A stretch of 64,000 bases of DNA, taken from contig NZ_BCUT01000005.1 in the NCBI RefSeq assembly GCF_001591365.1, forward strand, positions 1-64,000, read 5' to 3'. Source of the DNA: Variovorax paradoxus NBRC 15149 (lineage in GTDB: Bacteria > Pseudomonadota > Gammaproteobacteria > Burkholderiales > Burkholderiaceae_C). How positions within the stretch are numbered: position 1 is the first letter of the stretch; the number at the start of each line of letters is the position of its first letter. Below, in pieces: positions 21,331-28,854 of this stretch. Made by a program: the position numbers and the translations under genes. The notes beneath the pieces were generated by a model. It saw only the letters and a list, made by a program, of their open reading frames with translations, searched no databases and was not told the DNA's origin.

Positions 21331-22391
21331 TCGCTCGGGCACCCCCATCTGCGGACCAGCAACTGGAGTTCTTGACGAAGCTGCAGCGTCTTTTTGCCGA
21401 GGGCGATTTCACGGCAACCTACAAGTTTGCGCTGCTGATCGCGCTCTCGGACCTTGCCGTCGAGTTGGGGGCTGACGACGGGGCCGAACTGTCATTGGCG
21501 ACCCGGCAGATCGCCGAGCGATTCGTGCAGCTGTATTGGCGGCATGCGCTGCCTTTTGGGACGGGCCAGGCCCGCGCGACGCCGGGAGTGCTGGTTCAGA
21601 ATCTAGGAGTGCAAGCAGCCGTTCTCACGGCCATTGAGGAGTTTCGTTCGACATCGAGTTCGACGACGCTTCAGCAGGCGCGGCGTGAGGTCGCCTATGG
21701 GCTCTTGCTGGCCAAGGTTGCCGCCGTTGTGTCGGCGCAGCCGCTGACCTACCTGCAGAACTTCGGCGGCATCACCGACCCGTTCATTTATGAGAGGCCG
21801 GGTCGGGGCATCGTGGTGCTCAAGCCGAATGTTGCTTACTGCTTGCGTCGCTTTCATCCTCTGGTGCAACAGTTGGCCCGCAATCACTGGGTGGGTCACG
21901 TCAAGGCCAATCGACGAAATCACGGAATTTTGGGGGATGCAGGGGACCTGGAGGATTTTCTTTTTGGTATCTCTCGACAGTCACTAGCCATCATTGGTGC
22001 CGGCCTGCGGAAGTTGGATGGTCCACGGTGCTTTTATTGCGGTCAGGGGCTGCACGAGGGCCACGTCGATCACTTCGTTCCGTTCGCGCTCTACCCGCGC
22101 GACCTTGCACACAACTTCGTGTTGGCACATCCGCAGTGCAATAGGAGCAAGTCGGATTCTTTGGCCGGCAAGGGGCATTTGGTGCGATGGCTCGAGCGGT
22201 TAACCGTGCGCTCACCACAACTCAGCGAGATTGGCGCAGTCGCGGGCGTGGTGACTGACGGGGAGGTCGCCCATCGCGTTGCGGCTTGGGGCTACGCGAA
22301 CGCCCATGCAGCGCAGGGGCGTGCCTGGGTCAAGGCCTCGATTTACGAGGCTATCGATTTGGGCTATTTGCAGCGCCTGGCCAACCCGTGA
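21327..22391 (+). CDS. HNH endonuclease with large unknown N-terminal domain
   Basis: 354 residues if started at the TTG that overlaps the HIT stop (TTGA); an in-frame GTG at 21285 lies inside the HIT gene and is less likely. The C-terminal third has a complete HNH site: CFYCGQGLHEGHVDHFVPF (~234-252) followed by NFVLAHPQCNRSKSD. The two CxxC-type pairs bind structural zinc. The first ~220 residues are helical with no recognised domain and presumably carry specificity. It should be the metal-dependent DNA nuclease of the three-gene operon. Confidence 0.82.
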   Translation: MIARAPPSADQQLEFLTKLQRLFAEGDFTATYKFALLIALSDLAVELGADDGAELSLATRQIAERFVQLYWRHALPFGTGQARATPGVLVQNLGVQAAVLTAIEEFRSTSSSTTLQQARREVAYGLLLAKVAAVVSAQPLTYLQNFGGITDPFIYERPGRGIVVLKPNVAYCLRRFHPLVQQLARNHWVGHVKANRRNHGILGDAGDLEDFLFGISRQSLAIIGAGLRKLDGPRCFYCGQGLHEGHVDHFVPFALYPRDLAHNFVLAHPQCNRSKSDSLAGKGHLVRWLERLTVRSPQLSEIGAVAGVVTDGEVAHRVAAWGYANAHAAQGRAWVKASIYEAIDLGYLQRLANP

Positions 22392-22505
22392 ACTTGTGGC
22401 TCCTATTTCAAGTTGGCACGACAAGAACACGTACGCTCGGACGACTCGCCGCCATTAGGAATGTGAGGAGGCTCTGCGGATGTGCCGCCTTCAAGGCGGC
22501 CGCAG

Positions 22506-22805
22506 CTAGGCTCCAGCCTTGACCAGCACCGTAATCGCGGTCTCGGGATGCTGTTTACAAGCGCGACACCAGTCCAGGTAGAACAGCACGTCCATATACC
22601 GTTCGCCTCGCTCGACTTTGGATACATGGGACTGGTCTACTTTGAGCCGCACTCCAAGTTCTGTCTGCGTCAAGCCAGCAGAGCGCCGAAGGGAGCGCAG
22701 ATGCTTTCTTAGCACCTCGTATCGGCGATGGTGAATAGACGGTGTCACTACCCGATGCTCGAAGGCAATTCGAGAAAGGCCATTTCGACCTTTTTTCGTT
22801 ATCAT
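22506..22805 (-). CDS. Small XRE-family DNA-binding regulator
   Basis: The protein has 99 residues. A helix-turn-helix at ~33-75 reads LRSLRRSAGLTQTELGVRLK and DQSHVSKVERGER. The tail FYLDWCRACKQHPETAI is unusual for the family. It is divergent from the XRE-cupin gene at 22821, with the two start codons only ~15 bp apart, so each probably controls the pair. The exact start is uncertain (no Shine-Dalgarno before the ATG at 22805, and a GTG lies further in). A decayed copy of its tail (LYLDWCRACEQH) lies at 49231-49310, near the second XRE-cupin copy, so the two genes duplicated as a unit. Confidence 0.75.
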   Translation of the reverse strand: MITKKGRNGLSRIAFEHRVVTPSIHHRRYEVLRKHLRSLRRSAGLTQTELGVRLKVDQSHVSKVERGERYMDVLFYLDWCRACKQHPETAITVLVKAGA

Positions 22806-22820
22806 GGATGACAGGGAGAA

Positions 22821-23537
22821 ATGCTGGTTCGGCCTTTCTCGGGACTCCTCTGCCATGGGATCCAAATGACGCGTCGACAGATCACTTCGCCTCTGCCAAC
22901 GGCTCACCCGTTGCGCTTGCCAACATCGGTGACGCGTGTCCGGCCGCGGCAGCCGGCACCTGTCGTGCGCAGCCTGTCCGCAGCGCGCATCGGCGCTCAG
23001 GTGAGGGCACTGCGCATGGCGGCCGATGTGTCTGGCGGCGAACTGGCCAAGGCCTCGGGGATTTCTGCCTCGATGCTCTCGCGCATCGAGCGCGGGTTGG
23101 TCTCGCCTTCGGTGGAGACGCTGGAGCGTCTCGCGAATGGTTTGGGTGTGCCGGCGTCGCGCTTCTTCAGTGATCAGGCGCGGCGCACTGACTTTTGCCA
23201 TGTGCGTGCAGGACATGGTGTCTTGGTCGATCGAGTCGGCGCCGTTTCGGATTACCGCTACGAGCTGCTGGGCCACCTCCTGTCGGGCAACCTGTTCGTC
23301 GAGCCCTACCTGGTCACGCTGCTGCCGGGCGCCGATCCCTACGTGACCTTCCAGCATCCAGGTCTCAAGTTCCTGTACTTCCTGTCCGGTGAGGTCACCT
23401 ATCGCTATGGCGGCAAGTCAGTTGGGGTGGGGGCAGGGGACTCGCTGCTGTTCGATGCGACCGCACTGCATGGGATCGAGGCCATTCAGACCCAGCCGGT
23501 CTCTTACCTGTCAGTGGTGTTCACGCTGCGAGAGTAG
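22821..23537 (+). CDS. XRE-cupin transcriptional regulator (copy 1 of a dispersed repeat)
   Basis: The protein has 238 residues. An XRE helix-turn-helix (~50-105: IGAQVRALRMAADVSGGELA, SGISASMLSRIERG) is followed by a cupin sensor barrel (~125-238, with FVEPYLVTLLPGAD and GDSLLFDATALHGIEA). Such proteins sense small molecules and usually repress neighbouring genes. The start has GGGAG six bases upstream; a later ATG at 22866 is also possible. A second intact copy lies at 49714-50391, aligned without gaps over the last ~620 bp, and a 3' fragment lies at 60385-60527. No catabolic or amino-acid operon adjoins it, so its target is unclear. Confidence 0.85.
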   Translation: MLVRPFSGLLCHGIQMTRRQITSPLPTAHPLRLPTSVTRVRPRQPAPVVRSLSAARIGAQVRALRMAADVSGGELAKASGISASMLSRIERGLVSPSVETLERLANGLGVPASRFFSDQARRTDFCHVRAGHGVLVDRVGAVSDYRYELLGHLLSGNLFVEPYLVTLLPGADPYVTFQHPGLKFLYFLSGEVTYRYGGKSVGVGAGDSLLFDATALHGIEAIQTQPVSYLSVVFTLRE

Positions 23538-23959
23538 GCTGTTCTGGGCGGCACAGCCATGCTGCGGTCTGCCCACCGTCTGCAACGGCCTGACCAAGCA
23601 CGTCACCACGACGCCGATCATCGTGGGCGAGCGCTGGAGCGAGGCAATGGACGGCGACACTCATCTTGGCCGGCGCATTGACTCGTCGGATTTGTTATCC
23701 GAGCCGACCTGTTGCCTCACGTAACTTGCTACCAGTCGGATGGTCCGACGGGAGCACTACGTGACGAGGCGAAACAGCATGGCAACACGCAAGGAGTTGG
23801 TTGAAGCAGTGCCTGGGCCTGGAGGGACGACGTCTGGCGCTCGACTCCAACCGCAAATGGGCGCGCAGCGGCCGTCGATGAATGGCGTCCGCTTGGCGCA
23901 ACGATGGCGATTCTCGGCTGCGTCGAGGCGGCTTTCACGTCGCGCCGCCTGCATTTAGC
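23538..23959. other. Gap with possible coding remnant
   Basis: No intact gene is seen. On the plus strand, bases ~23565-23720 read as a plausible protein fragment (NGLTKHVTTTPIIVGERW, then GDTHLGRRIDSSD) with no start of its own. It may be a leftover of a gene broken when the regulator module arrived. Confidence 0.35.
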
Positions 23960-24502
23960 TCATTGCGCGTGTTCGCGTTGCGCCTTGCGCCAGTCCCACG
24001 GCGCCATGGGCTCGGCATCACGCCACAGGCCGGCGCGCTTGGCCTTCGCCTCGACCTCCGCGAACTCGAATTGCCCGCGCTCCTGCGGCGTCTGCTCGCG
24101 GGCGTAGGTTCGATACCACCAGGCCATGCCGAGCGTGACCATGGCCAGGCCCGCATCGAGCGTCTTGGGCCCACGCGGCGCCGAGGCGGGCGCCACCATC
24201 ACCTTGCAGACGCTGCGGCCGTAGCGGTCGGACTTCGGGCAGTCGAGCGCGGCTTCCTTCATGTAGACCAGGTCGGACAGCGCCTCCTTCGCGCGCTGGC
24301 CGAAGGGCTGGCGCTTCTCGGGCGCGTCGATGCCGTTGAAGCGCACCTTGATCTGCTCGTAGTTGCCCGCGGCGCCGCAGCGCGCGGTGATGGTGTCGCC
24401 GTCGCTGACGCCGACCACCAGGCATGTGCGCGGCTCGGCGGCCTGGGCCAGTGCCGGCAGCGACAGCAGGCCGGCCAGAAGAAGAGGGCGGAGCACCCTC
24501 AC
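23960..24502 (-). CDS. Secreted staphylococcal-nuclease-like thermonuclease
   Basis: The protein has 180 residues with a signal peptide (RPLLLAGLLSLPALAQA, cleaved at AQA-AEP). The SNase core follows: VGVSDGDTITARC, VRFNGIDAPEK, and DRYGRSVCKV with the catalytic arginine and calcium-binding aspartates, plus GMAWWYRTYA. It cleaves DNA/RNA outside the cytoplasm. The GTG start overlaps the stop of the small gene upstream (GTGA), making it the last gene of a run of tightly packed minus-strand genes from 25477. A longer in-frame extension upstream is out of register with a coding start and is rejected. Confidence 0.85.
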   Translation of the reverse strand: MRVLRPLLLAGLLSLPALAQAAEPRTCLVVGVSDGDTITARCGAAGNYEQIKVRFNGIDAPEKRQPFGQRAKEALSDLVYMKEAALDCPKSDRYGRSVCKVMVAPASAPRGPKTLDAGLAMVTLGMAWWYRTYAREQTPQERGQFEFAEVEAKAKRAGLWRDAEPMAPWDWRKAQREHAQ

Positions 24503-24618
24503 TGCAGCGAGACCTCGGTGCCGTCGACGGCCACCATCGCGCCGGGCGTGCCCTCGGAAATCTCGACCGGCACGTCCATGTGGAGGCTGCCGTCGACGTT
24601 GTGGCCGCCTATGCCCAA
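24499..24618 (-). CDS. Very small hypothetical protein upstream of the thermonuclease
   Basis: If started at TTG 24618 it has 39 residues (GIGGHNVDGSLHMDVPVEI and so on). Its stop overlaps the thermonuclease GTG and its start overlaps the end of the 44-aa gene, which fits a translationally coupled chain. An internal ATG would leave about 26 residues. Alternatively it is the frameshifted tail of the 44-aa gene. No function is recognised. Confidence 0.4.
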   Translation of the reverse strand: MGIGGHNVDGSLHMDVPVEISEGTPGAMVAVDGTEVSLQ

Positions 24619-24743
24619 GCGCGGCTCTCCAGGTATTCCTTGTGCTCGGCCGGCGTGAAAATAAACTTTCGAGGGGAGGCGTTGCCGTTCGCCTTCCAGT
24701 GCCTGATGCGCGCATCGGTCATCGAGAGGTAAAGATTCGCCAT
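24609..24743 (-). CDS. Small hypothetical protein (44 aa)
   Basis: It begins MANLYLSMTDARIRHW and ends PAEHKEYLESRAWA. It lies 10 bp after the 72-aa gene and before the thermonuclease on the minus strand. It looks like a genuine short gene by position and composition, but no family is recognised. One base of frameshift at its end would join it to the 39-aa frame downstream. Confidence 0.5.
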   Translation of the reverse strand: MANLYLSMTDARIRHWKANGNASPRKFIFTPAEHKEYLESRAWA

Positions 24744-24753
24744 CGTTGTCGAC

Positions 24754-24972
24754 TCAGGCAGCGGCGCGCTCGCGCAGGATCTCCACGGGGCCGATGCCAC
24801 TGTAGACGACTTCATTGGTCTTCAGCGACGTGACGGTCCAGCGGTCGCCGGGTGTCACCTTGTAGTCGCCGGGCGCCAGCGGCAGCTCGCGGTCTTCGTG
24901 CACGTGGCTGCCCAGCCACGACGGCATGCGCAGGATGGTGGCGGGTTCGGAGAAAAATTCAGTTTGGCTCAT
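24754..24972 (-). CDS. Small hypothetical protein (72 aa)
   Basis: The protein begins MSQTEFFSEPATIL and contains LAPGDYKVTPGDRWTV, suggesting a small beta-rich fold. Its start overlaps the end of the 172-aa gene by 14 bp. It is part of the same minus-strand chain that ends with the secreted nuclease. Function unknown. Confidence 0.6.
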   Translation of the reverse strand: MSQTEFFSEPATILRMPSWLGSHVHEDRELPLAPGDYKVTPGDRWTVTSLKTNEVVYSGIGPVEILRERAAA

Positions 24973-25477
24973 GGTTCATTGTCGAGGCTGCCTGCAGCAG
25001 CTCGAGGGAGAGGGCGGAGGGTCGACTGCGAGTCTCGCAATACCAGACCTGGTAGCACCACCGTCCGCCGATCTGTTCGGTGCCGGCGAAGCTGATAGTG
25101 TCGAATGCACAGGCGACCACCTCGGGGCGCCAGAGGATGCCCAGGGGCGGTGCCAGGTCGCCTGGCCGTGCCTCCCACAATCCAAGCTGCTTCCGCCCTT
25201 CGATGATCTGGAGCGTCAGCACGCCGCACAGCCACGGTTGATCGACAAATTCCCGTGTGCTGAGCCGGGTGCCGCCGCGGTATCGGGGTCTCATCTTCAC
25301 TCTCATGATGGTCTCAATCGCTCGCTTGCGGTTTCGGCGGTCGCCGATCTGCGCGCACCTGCCTGACACCATGTCGGCGAACAGCAGCAACGTCGGACGC
25401 AACGGCTCGCCCGCAGCGAGCTCGCCGGCCCGGCGCGCCATTTCGGCGAGTTCTTCTTCAATGGAGGGCTCGGGCAT
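24959..25477 (-). CDS. Hypothetical protein (172 aa), first gene of a minus-strand chain
   Basis: Starts at ATG 25477 (a GTG one codon earlier is possible). The N-terminal half is helical (IEEELAEMARRAGELAAGEP); the C-terminal half has GILWRPEVVACAFDTISF and RWCYQVWYCE. No family is recognised. Its start lies 24 bp from a LexA-like box (25501-25516) that also faces the divergent gene at 25537, so this chain of small genes plus thermonuclease may be SOS-responsive. Confidence 0.6.
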   Translation of the reverse strand: MPEPSIEEELAEMARRAGELAAGEPLRPTLLLFADMVSGRCAQIGDRRNRKRAIETIMRVKMRPRYRGGTRLSTREFVDQPWLCGVLTLQIIEGRKQLGLWEARPGDLAPPLGILWRPEVVACAFDTISFAGTEQIGGRWCYQVWYCETRSRPSALSLELLQAASTMNHEPN

Positions 25478-25498
25478 CACGGATCTTTAGTACGTTTG

Positions 25499-25518
25499 TA
25501 CTGGATAAATATACAGTA
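25499..25518. promoter_or_regulatory. LexA (SOS) box between divergent genes
   Basis: TACTGGATAAATATACAGTA matches the 20-bp LexA consensus with CTGG in place of CTGT in the left half-site and a perfect ACAG on the right. It lies 19 bp before the plus-strand gene at 25537 and 22 bp before the minus-strand gene at 25477. Confidence 0.75.
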
Positions 25519-25536
25519 TATGGGCACAATAAGGCC

Positions 25537-25719
25537 ATGGAAAACGTGCCCGCAACCCTTTGGATTGCCGCCTGCGCGCATCGATTGCAGCAGCAGTGGC
25601 ATACCGTCGACCCGCTTGAACTGGAGGATGTCGCGCGCGATCTGTGGCGCGACGAGCGGCTGCGAGAAATGCTTCCCGAGGGTGCAGCAGTCGAATGGCT
25701 GAGGCCAATCACCGAGTGA
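25537..25719 (+). CDS. SOS-linked small protein, paralogue 1
   Basis: The protein has 60 residues (LWIAACAHRLQQQWHTVD, then LEDVARDLWRDERLREMLP). It is clearly related to the 73-aa protein at 28602: WIAACAH, a TVDP turn, LEDVA-DLW and a WL-P ending are shared. Both lie directly behind LexA-type boxes. No known family or enzyme motif is recognised; it looks like a helical adaptor or DNA-damage-induced inhibitor. The next gene, an XRE regulator, overlaps or follows immediately. Confidence 0.7.
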   Translation: MENVPATLWIAACAHRLQQQWHTVDPLELEDVARDLWRDERLREMLPEGAAVEWLRPITE

Positions 25720-26069
25720 CATCGGGCAGCGGCGCCGCAAGAATCAGCCAATGTGCCCCCCGAATCTCACGCGCAGTGAAAGCTCTTCGGATCAGATTCG
25801 GCCCCAGTGTTCGCGACCTCCGTCGTGAGACGGGGCTTTCCCAGGAAGAGTTCGCGGAGAAGTGCGGCTTCGCGCGGACCTACATGTCGCGCATTGAGAC
25901 GGGCGGGGCCAATCCATCGCTAGATGCCATCCTGACATTGGCGCTGCGCTCAAGACGCCGCTGGGCGAACTTTTTCGCGGCTTTTAGGCTCGCGTCCTGC
26001 GCCGTGCTCGACATTGTGCATGCGAGAGGTGCTGCAAATGATGGTGCGAGATACTGGCCGCCGCGCTGA
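25695..26069 (+). CDS. XRE-family repressor with a likely C-terminal frameshift
   Basis: The helix-turn-helix is clear: VRDLRRETGLSQEEFAEKCG then TYMSRIETGGANPSLDAI. After DAILTLA the reading frame runs into arginine-rich sequence. The neighbouring frame gives ALKTPLGELFRGF and a stop at 25985-25987, which is the usual end of this class of short repressor. A one-base loss near 25940 therefore probably added a spurious tail of ~30 residues. Start is either ATG 25695 (overlapping the upstream gene) or GTG 25776. It sits in the SOS-linked operon. Confidence 0.6.
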   Translation: MAEANHRVTSGSGAARISQCAPRISRAVKALRIRFGPSVRDLRRETGLSQEEFAEKCGFARTYMSRIETGGANPSLDAILTLALRSRRRWANFFAAFRLASCAVLDIVHARGAANDGARYWPPR

Positions 26070-26098
26070 CCCCGAGCAGCATGAAGAAAGCAGGTTAA

Positions 26099-26794
26099 AT
26101 GGAAGCTCAATTGCCTCAGCACGCGGCGAGCGTGCTCGATTTGATTGCCGGTATCGAGAGCGACTCGGACCTGATGGTCAAAGTGGGTCAGCAGGTGCTT
26201 TCATCTGGCGGCGATGGCAAGAGTGCCCCGATGTTTCCGTTGGACTTTCTGGCACTCGGCGCGATCAAGCGAAATTTGAACACCGCGCGCGCGTTTCGAC
26301 AGATGGTCGAATCTTGGAACATGATCTGTGCAAGAACGTTGCTGCGCACCCATATCGACACTGGCCTTCGCTTCTCCGCGGCATGGGAGGTTCAGAAGCC
26401 ACACGATTTTGCGATGGCGGTGCTTCGCGGGGATCGAATCGATCAGATGAAGGATCGGCTCGGACAGCGGCTGACCGACAAGCGCCTTGTTGAACTTCGT
26501 TCGGGCAACTATCCGTGGCTCCAAAACGTGTATGGCAACCTCTCTGGCTACATTCACTTTTCTGGCTCTCACATCATCGATTCAGTGGCGAGCCTTGCCG
26601 AAAATTCGGACGCTGCGACGATGTCGTTCCTGCTTTCCGACACCGATCTTCGATTCCCGGAATTTAGCTGGATCGAGATTTGCGAGTGCTTTAGCGAAGC
26701 GACGCAGATACTGAGAAAATATCTCACCGGTTGGGCGCAGACGAAGGCCATGACACCTGAGCAACTCGACGCTCAGAGGCATTCAGGCGATTGA
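26099..26794 (+). CDS. Hypothetical protein, helical, in putative defence block
   Basis: The protein has 231 residues with lower GC than surrounding core-type genes. The middle is strongly helical (FRQMVESWNMICARTLLRTH, KDRLGQRLTDKRL), and a central NLSGYIHFSGSHI carries conserved-looking histidines. It resembles membrane-free HEPN-like or DUF5677-like helical proteins only in a general way, which is not enough for a call. It follows the XRE gene by 30 bp on the same strand, so the repressor may control it. It converges on the PRTase/DprA pair. Confidence 0.6.
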   Translation: MEAQLPQHAASVLDLIAGIESDSDLMVKVGQQVLSSGGDGKSAPMFPLDFLALGAIKRNLNTARAFRQMVESWNMICARTLLRTHIDTGLRFSAAWEVQKPHDFAMAVLRGDRIDQMKDRLGQRLTDKRLVELRSGNYPWLQNVYGNLSGYIHFSGSHIIDSVASLAENSDAATMSFLLSDTDLRFPEFSWIEICECFSEATQILRKYLTGWAQTKAMTPEQLDAQRHSGD

Positions 26795-26926
26795 CGGACG
26801 CATTGCAGCGACTGTGAGGCTGCGGGCTGACATGAGGCTCCGGCGAATGTGCCGTCGCTTCGCCCTGGACGGCCGATCGCGCATTCAACCAGTTCGGCAG
26901 TTGCGGGCCACGATCGCACACCGTGC

Positions 26927-27619
26927 CTATAGATCGATGTCGTCGAACTCTGCGAACGGGTTCGGCACGATCCGACGTGCGATGAAGTTGCCAACGATTT
27001 GAACGCCCGGGAATACCTGGGCAAGCTTTCGTGCCGTAGCGACGTAGTGAGCACCTGTGGTCAGCATGTCGTCGAAGAGAAATATGAGCCCCGGTGGATC
27101 ACCGGGCCTTCCCGCGGCGTTGTCAAAGCTCAACTCGTTATACAGTTCGTCAGGGGTCGGGCGGTCATCAGTCTCATGGCTCGCGGCATATGCGCCACTG
27201 AAAGTCAAGCAATCACGAATATCGAGATTGACCTGCGCACGACCCGCGACCGCCGTCAGCATTTCGAGCATGCGCGGGTCGAACATCGGATCGCTGCGCG
27301 CCTTTGAGGGGGGAATCGGGAAGAGCGCCACGCGATATTGTTCATGGAGATTGCCCCACTTCCAGAACTTAGAGAAGCCCACTGCAATCTCATTGATCGC
27401 TGCCCGCTTGTACCTCCAGTCAGCTTGACCTCGGCGGTCCATTTTTTTCTTGAAGTTGCTGACGAGCTGGTTCGTGGGAGAGAAATTCCATTTCTTCCCG
27501 TTGGTGTGCTCGTACGGCGTGTACTCGCCCCAGAAATAACAGGTGGCATCCTTCGGGAGGTGAAAGTGATCTGGGCGCTCAAGGTCGCCGACCACCGCCA
27601 AGCGTGGAGGCATTGTCAT
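26927..27619 (-). CDS. Phosphoribosyltransferase-fold protein coupled to DprA-like gene
   Basis: The protein has 230 residues with a classic type I PRTase PRPP motif, LIFLFDDMLTTGAHYVA (~178-194), preceded by YRVALFPIPPSKA (the PPi-loop region). The N-terminal ~75 residues contain CYFWGEYTPYEH and are not part of the standard ComF or purine PRTase. The ATG overlaps the stop of the DprA-like gene (ATGA), so the two are co-translated. PRTases paired with DprA-type Rossmann proteins are a known conflict-system theme. This one probably makes or uses a nucleotide or PRPP derivative, and its substrate cannot be read from the sequence. Confidence 0.8.
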   Translation of the reverse strand: MTMPPRLAVVGDLERPDHFHLPKDATCYFWGEYTPYEHTNGKKWNFSPTNQLVSNFKKKMDRRGQADWRYKRAAINEIAVGFSKFWKWGNLHEQYRVALFPIPPSKARSDPMFDPRMLEMLTAVAGRAQVNLDIRDCLTFSGAYAASHETDDRPTPDELYNELSFDNAAGRPGDPPGLIFLFDDMLTTGAHYVATARKLAQVFPGVQIVGNFIARRIVPNPFAEFDDIDL

Positions 27620-28500
27620 GCGAGGTGGCGTGCTATGTCTTCAAACTCTCGCACGCGGATGGCGCCAAGCTTCTCAAATCTGGCGGGCCACGTAATCGCG
27701 GAGTTGTTGAAGTTGCTTTCGAGAATGAACAGCTTGCGCCCTTGGTCCAGTGCGGCTTTAGCTTGAATCAAGGTGCCAGAGGTCTCGCTAGCCTCAACGA
27801 TGATGGTTGCCTCCGTCAACGCGGACATTGTCTTGTTGCGTTCCGGGAAGAACAGCCTGTTTCCGTTCGGACCCTGAGCCTTGTACCGAAGGACCGGCAC
27901 TTGACTGACGACAAGAAACTCCTCGGCAATGCGCCGCTGAAGCTCAGCGTTCTCCTTTGGATAGACCTCAGAGATAGGGGTGCCGATGACGGCGATGGTG
28001 CGACCGCCATGTTCTATGGCTGTTTGGTGAGCAATGGTGTCAACACCCTGCGCCAAACCGGACACGATGGTGAAGTCATGCTCTACCAACGCGCGGACAA
28101 GCTTTCGCGTCCGCGCCGCACCCTCGGCTGTCACCTTCCGGGTACCGACAACAGCTACCCGGCGAGGCGCTTCTGCGAGTTCCCATGAGCCGAGGAAATA
28201 TAGAAACTCGACAGGCTCAGTTGCATCACGGAGACGGCCAGGGTAGTCGTGCATGCCATTGATGCGAACGCCAAATCGTTTAATACCTCGCTTGGCGAAC
28301 TGCTTGACGACTTCGCCAGCCACGCGCTGTGCGACATCCTCATCAACAAGGTCCGATGGCAGGCTTCCGGGATGAGATTCGAACAGTTGAGCTAGGCGCT
28401 TCGTGTTCGAGCTGGGTTGTTGCCAGAGATATTCGTAGGCGCCAAGTTCGGCGCGCGTGTTCACAGGTTTGTTCGCTAGGAACTCAGGCCATGCGCTCAT
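27616..28500 (-). CDS. DprA/Smf-like DNA-processing protein (conflict-type)
   Basis: The protein has 294 residues. The Rossmann core is clear: VAVVGTRKVTAEGAART (~115), FTIVSGLAQGVDTIAHQTAI (~145) and GTPISEVYPKENAELQ, then the FPERNKTMSALTEATIIVEA stretch typical of DprA. It is shorter than housekeeping DprA and lacks its C-terminal winged helix. The N-terminal ~110 residues are divergent. Start ATG 28500 has AAGGA. It is probably a defence-associated DprA acting with the PRTase gene that overlaps its stop rather than the competence protein. A LexA box lies ~66 bp upstream of its start, shared with a divergent gene. Confidence 0.85.
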   Translation of the reverse strand: MSAWPEFLANKPVNTRAELGAYEYLWQQPSSNTKRLAQLFESHPGSLPSDLVDEDVAQRVAGEVVKQFAKRGIKRFGVRINGMHDYPGRLRDATEPVEFLYFLGSWELAEAPRRVAVVGTRKVTAEGAARTRKLVRALVEHDFTIVSGLAQGVDTIAHQTAIEHGGRTIAVIGTPISEVYPKENAELQRRIAEEFLVVSQVPVLRYKAQGPNGNRLFFPERNKTMSALTEATIIVEASETSGTLIQAKAALDQGRKLFILESNFNNSAITWPARFEKLGAIRVREFEDIARHLA

Positions 28501-28565
28501 GATTTCCTTACAAGGGGTTCGTATCAGTGTAGAGGCTCCCACGCCGAACTTGGTGCGGCGCGACA

Positions 28566-28581
28566 CTGTACAAATATACAG
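28566..28581. promoter_or_regulatory. LexA (SOS) box between dprA-like gene and small-protein operon
   Basis: CTGTACAAATATACAG is a full match to the CTGT-N8-ACAG core with an AT-rich spacer. It is 20 bp before the start of the 73-aa gene on the plus strand and ~66 bp from the divergent DprA-like gene, so it could control both directions. Confidence 0.8.
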
Positions 28582-28601
28582 CACATGAATACAATTGTCA
28601 T

Positions 28602-28823
28602 ATGGAAGAGCCGCCTGCAGACATCTGGATTGCCGCCTGCGCGCACCTGTTACAGAGGCGGTGGCGGACGGTCGACCCTGAGCAGCTCGAAGATGTGGCG
28701 GCTGACTTGTGGAGCGATCCGCGCTTCCGCTCCATGACGCCGAGCGAGGCGGCGGCGCGGTGGTTGGAACCGGTGCAGCGCGACTGTGCAGCGCGCGATG
28801 CTGAGGTGTCACGGGCCGCATAG
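28602..28823 (+). CDS. SOS-linked small protein, paralogue 2
   Basis: The protein has 73 residues (DIWIAACAHLLQRRWRTVDP, then LEDVAADLWSDPRF), a paralogue of the 60-aa protein at 25537 with a longer acidic-basic tail. The two genes share a 20-base exact block around TGGATTGCCGCC as well as the LexA-box position. It is 31 bp upstream of the 245-aa gene and is likely the first gene of an operon leading to a PIN nuclease. Function unknown. Confidence 0.72.
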   Translation: MEEPPADIWIAACAHLLQRRWRTVDPEQLEDVAADLWSDPRFRSMTPSEAAARWLEPVQRDCAARDAEVSRAA

Positions 28824-28854
28824 ACGAAGCTATTGGAACGGCTAGACTCCGCTT

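Noticed and set aside
22806..23357. N-terminal extension of the small XRE regulator to ~283 residues
   Set aside because: It runs antisense through the XRE-cupin gene; the recognisable regulator begins near 22805.
22821..23537. XRE-cupin copies as an insertion sequence
   Set aside because: No transposase, terminal inverted repeats or target-site duplications could be seen; called a dispersed module instead.
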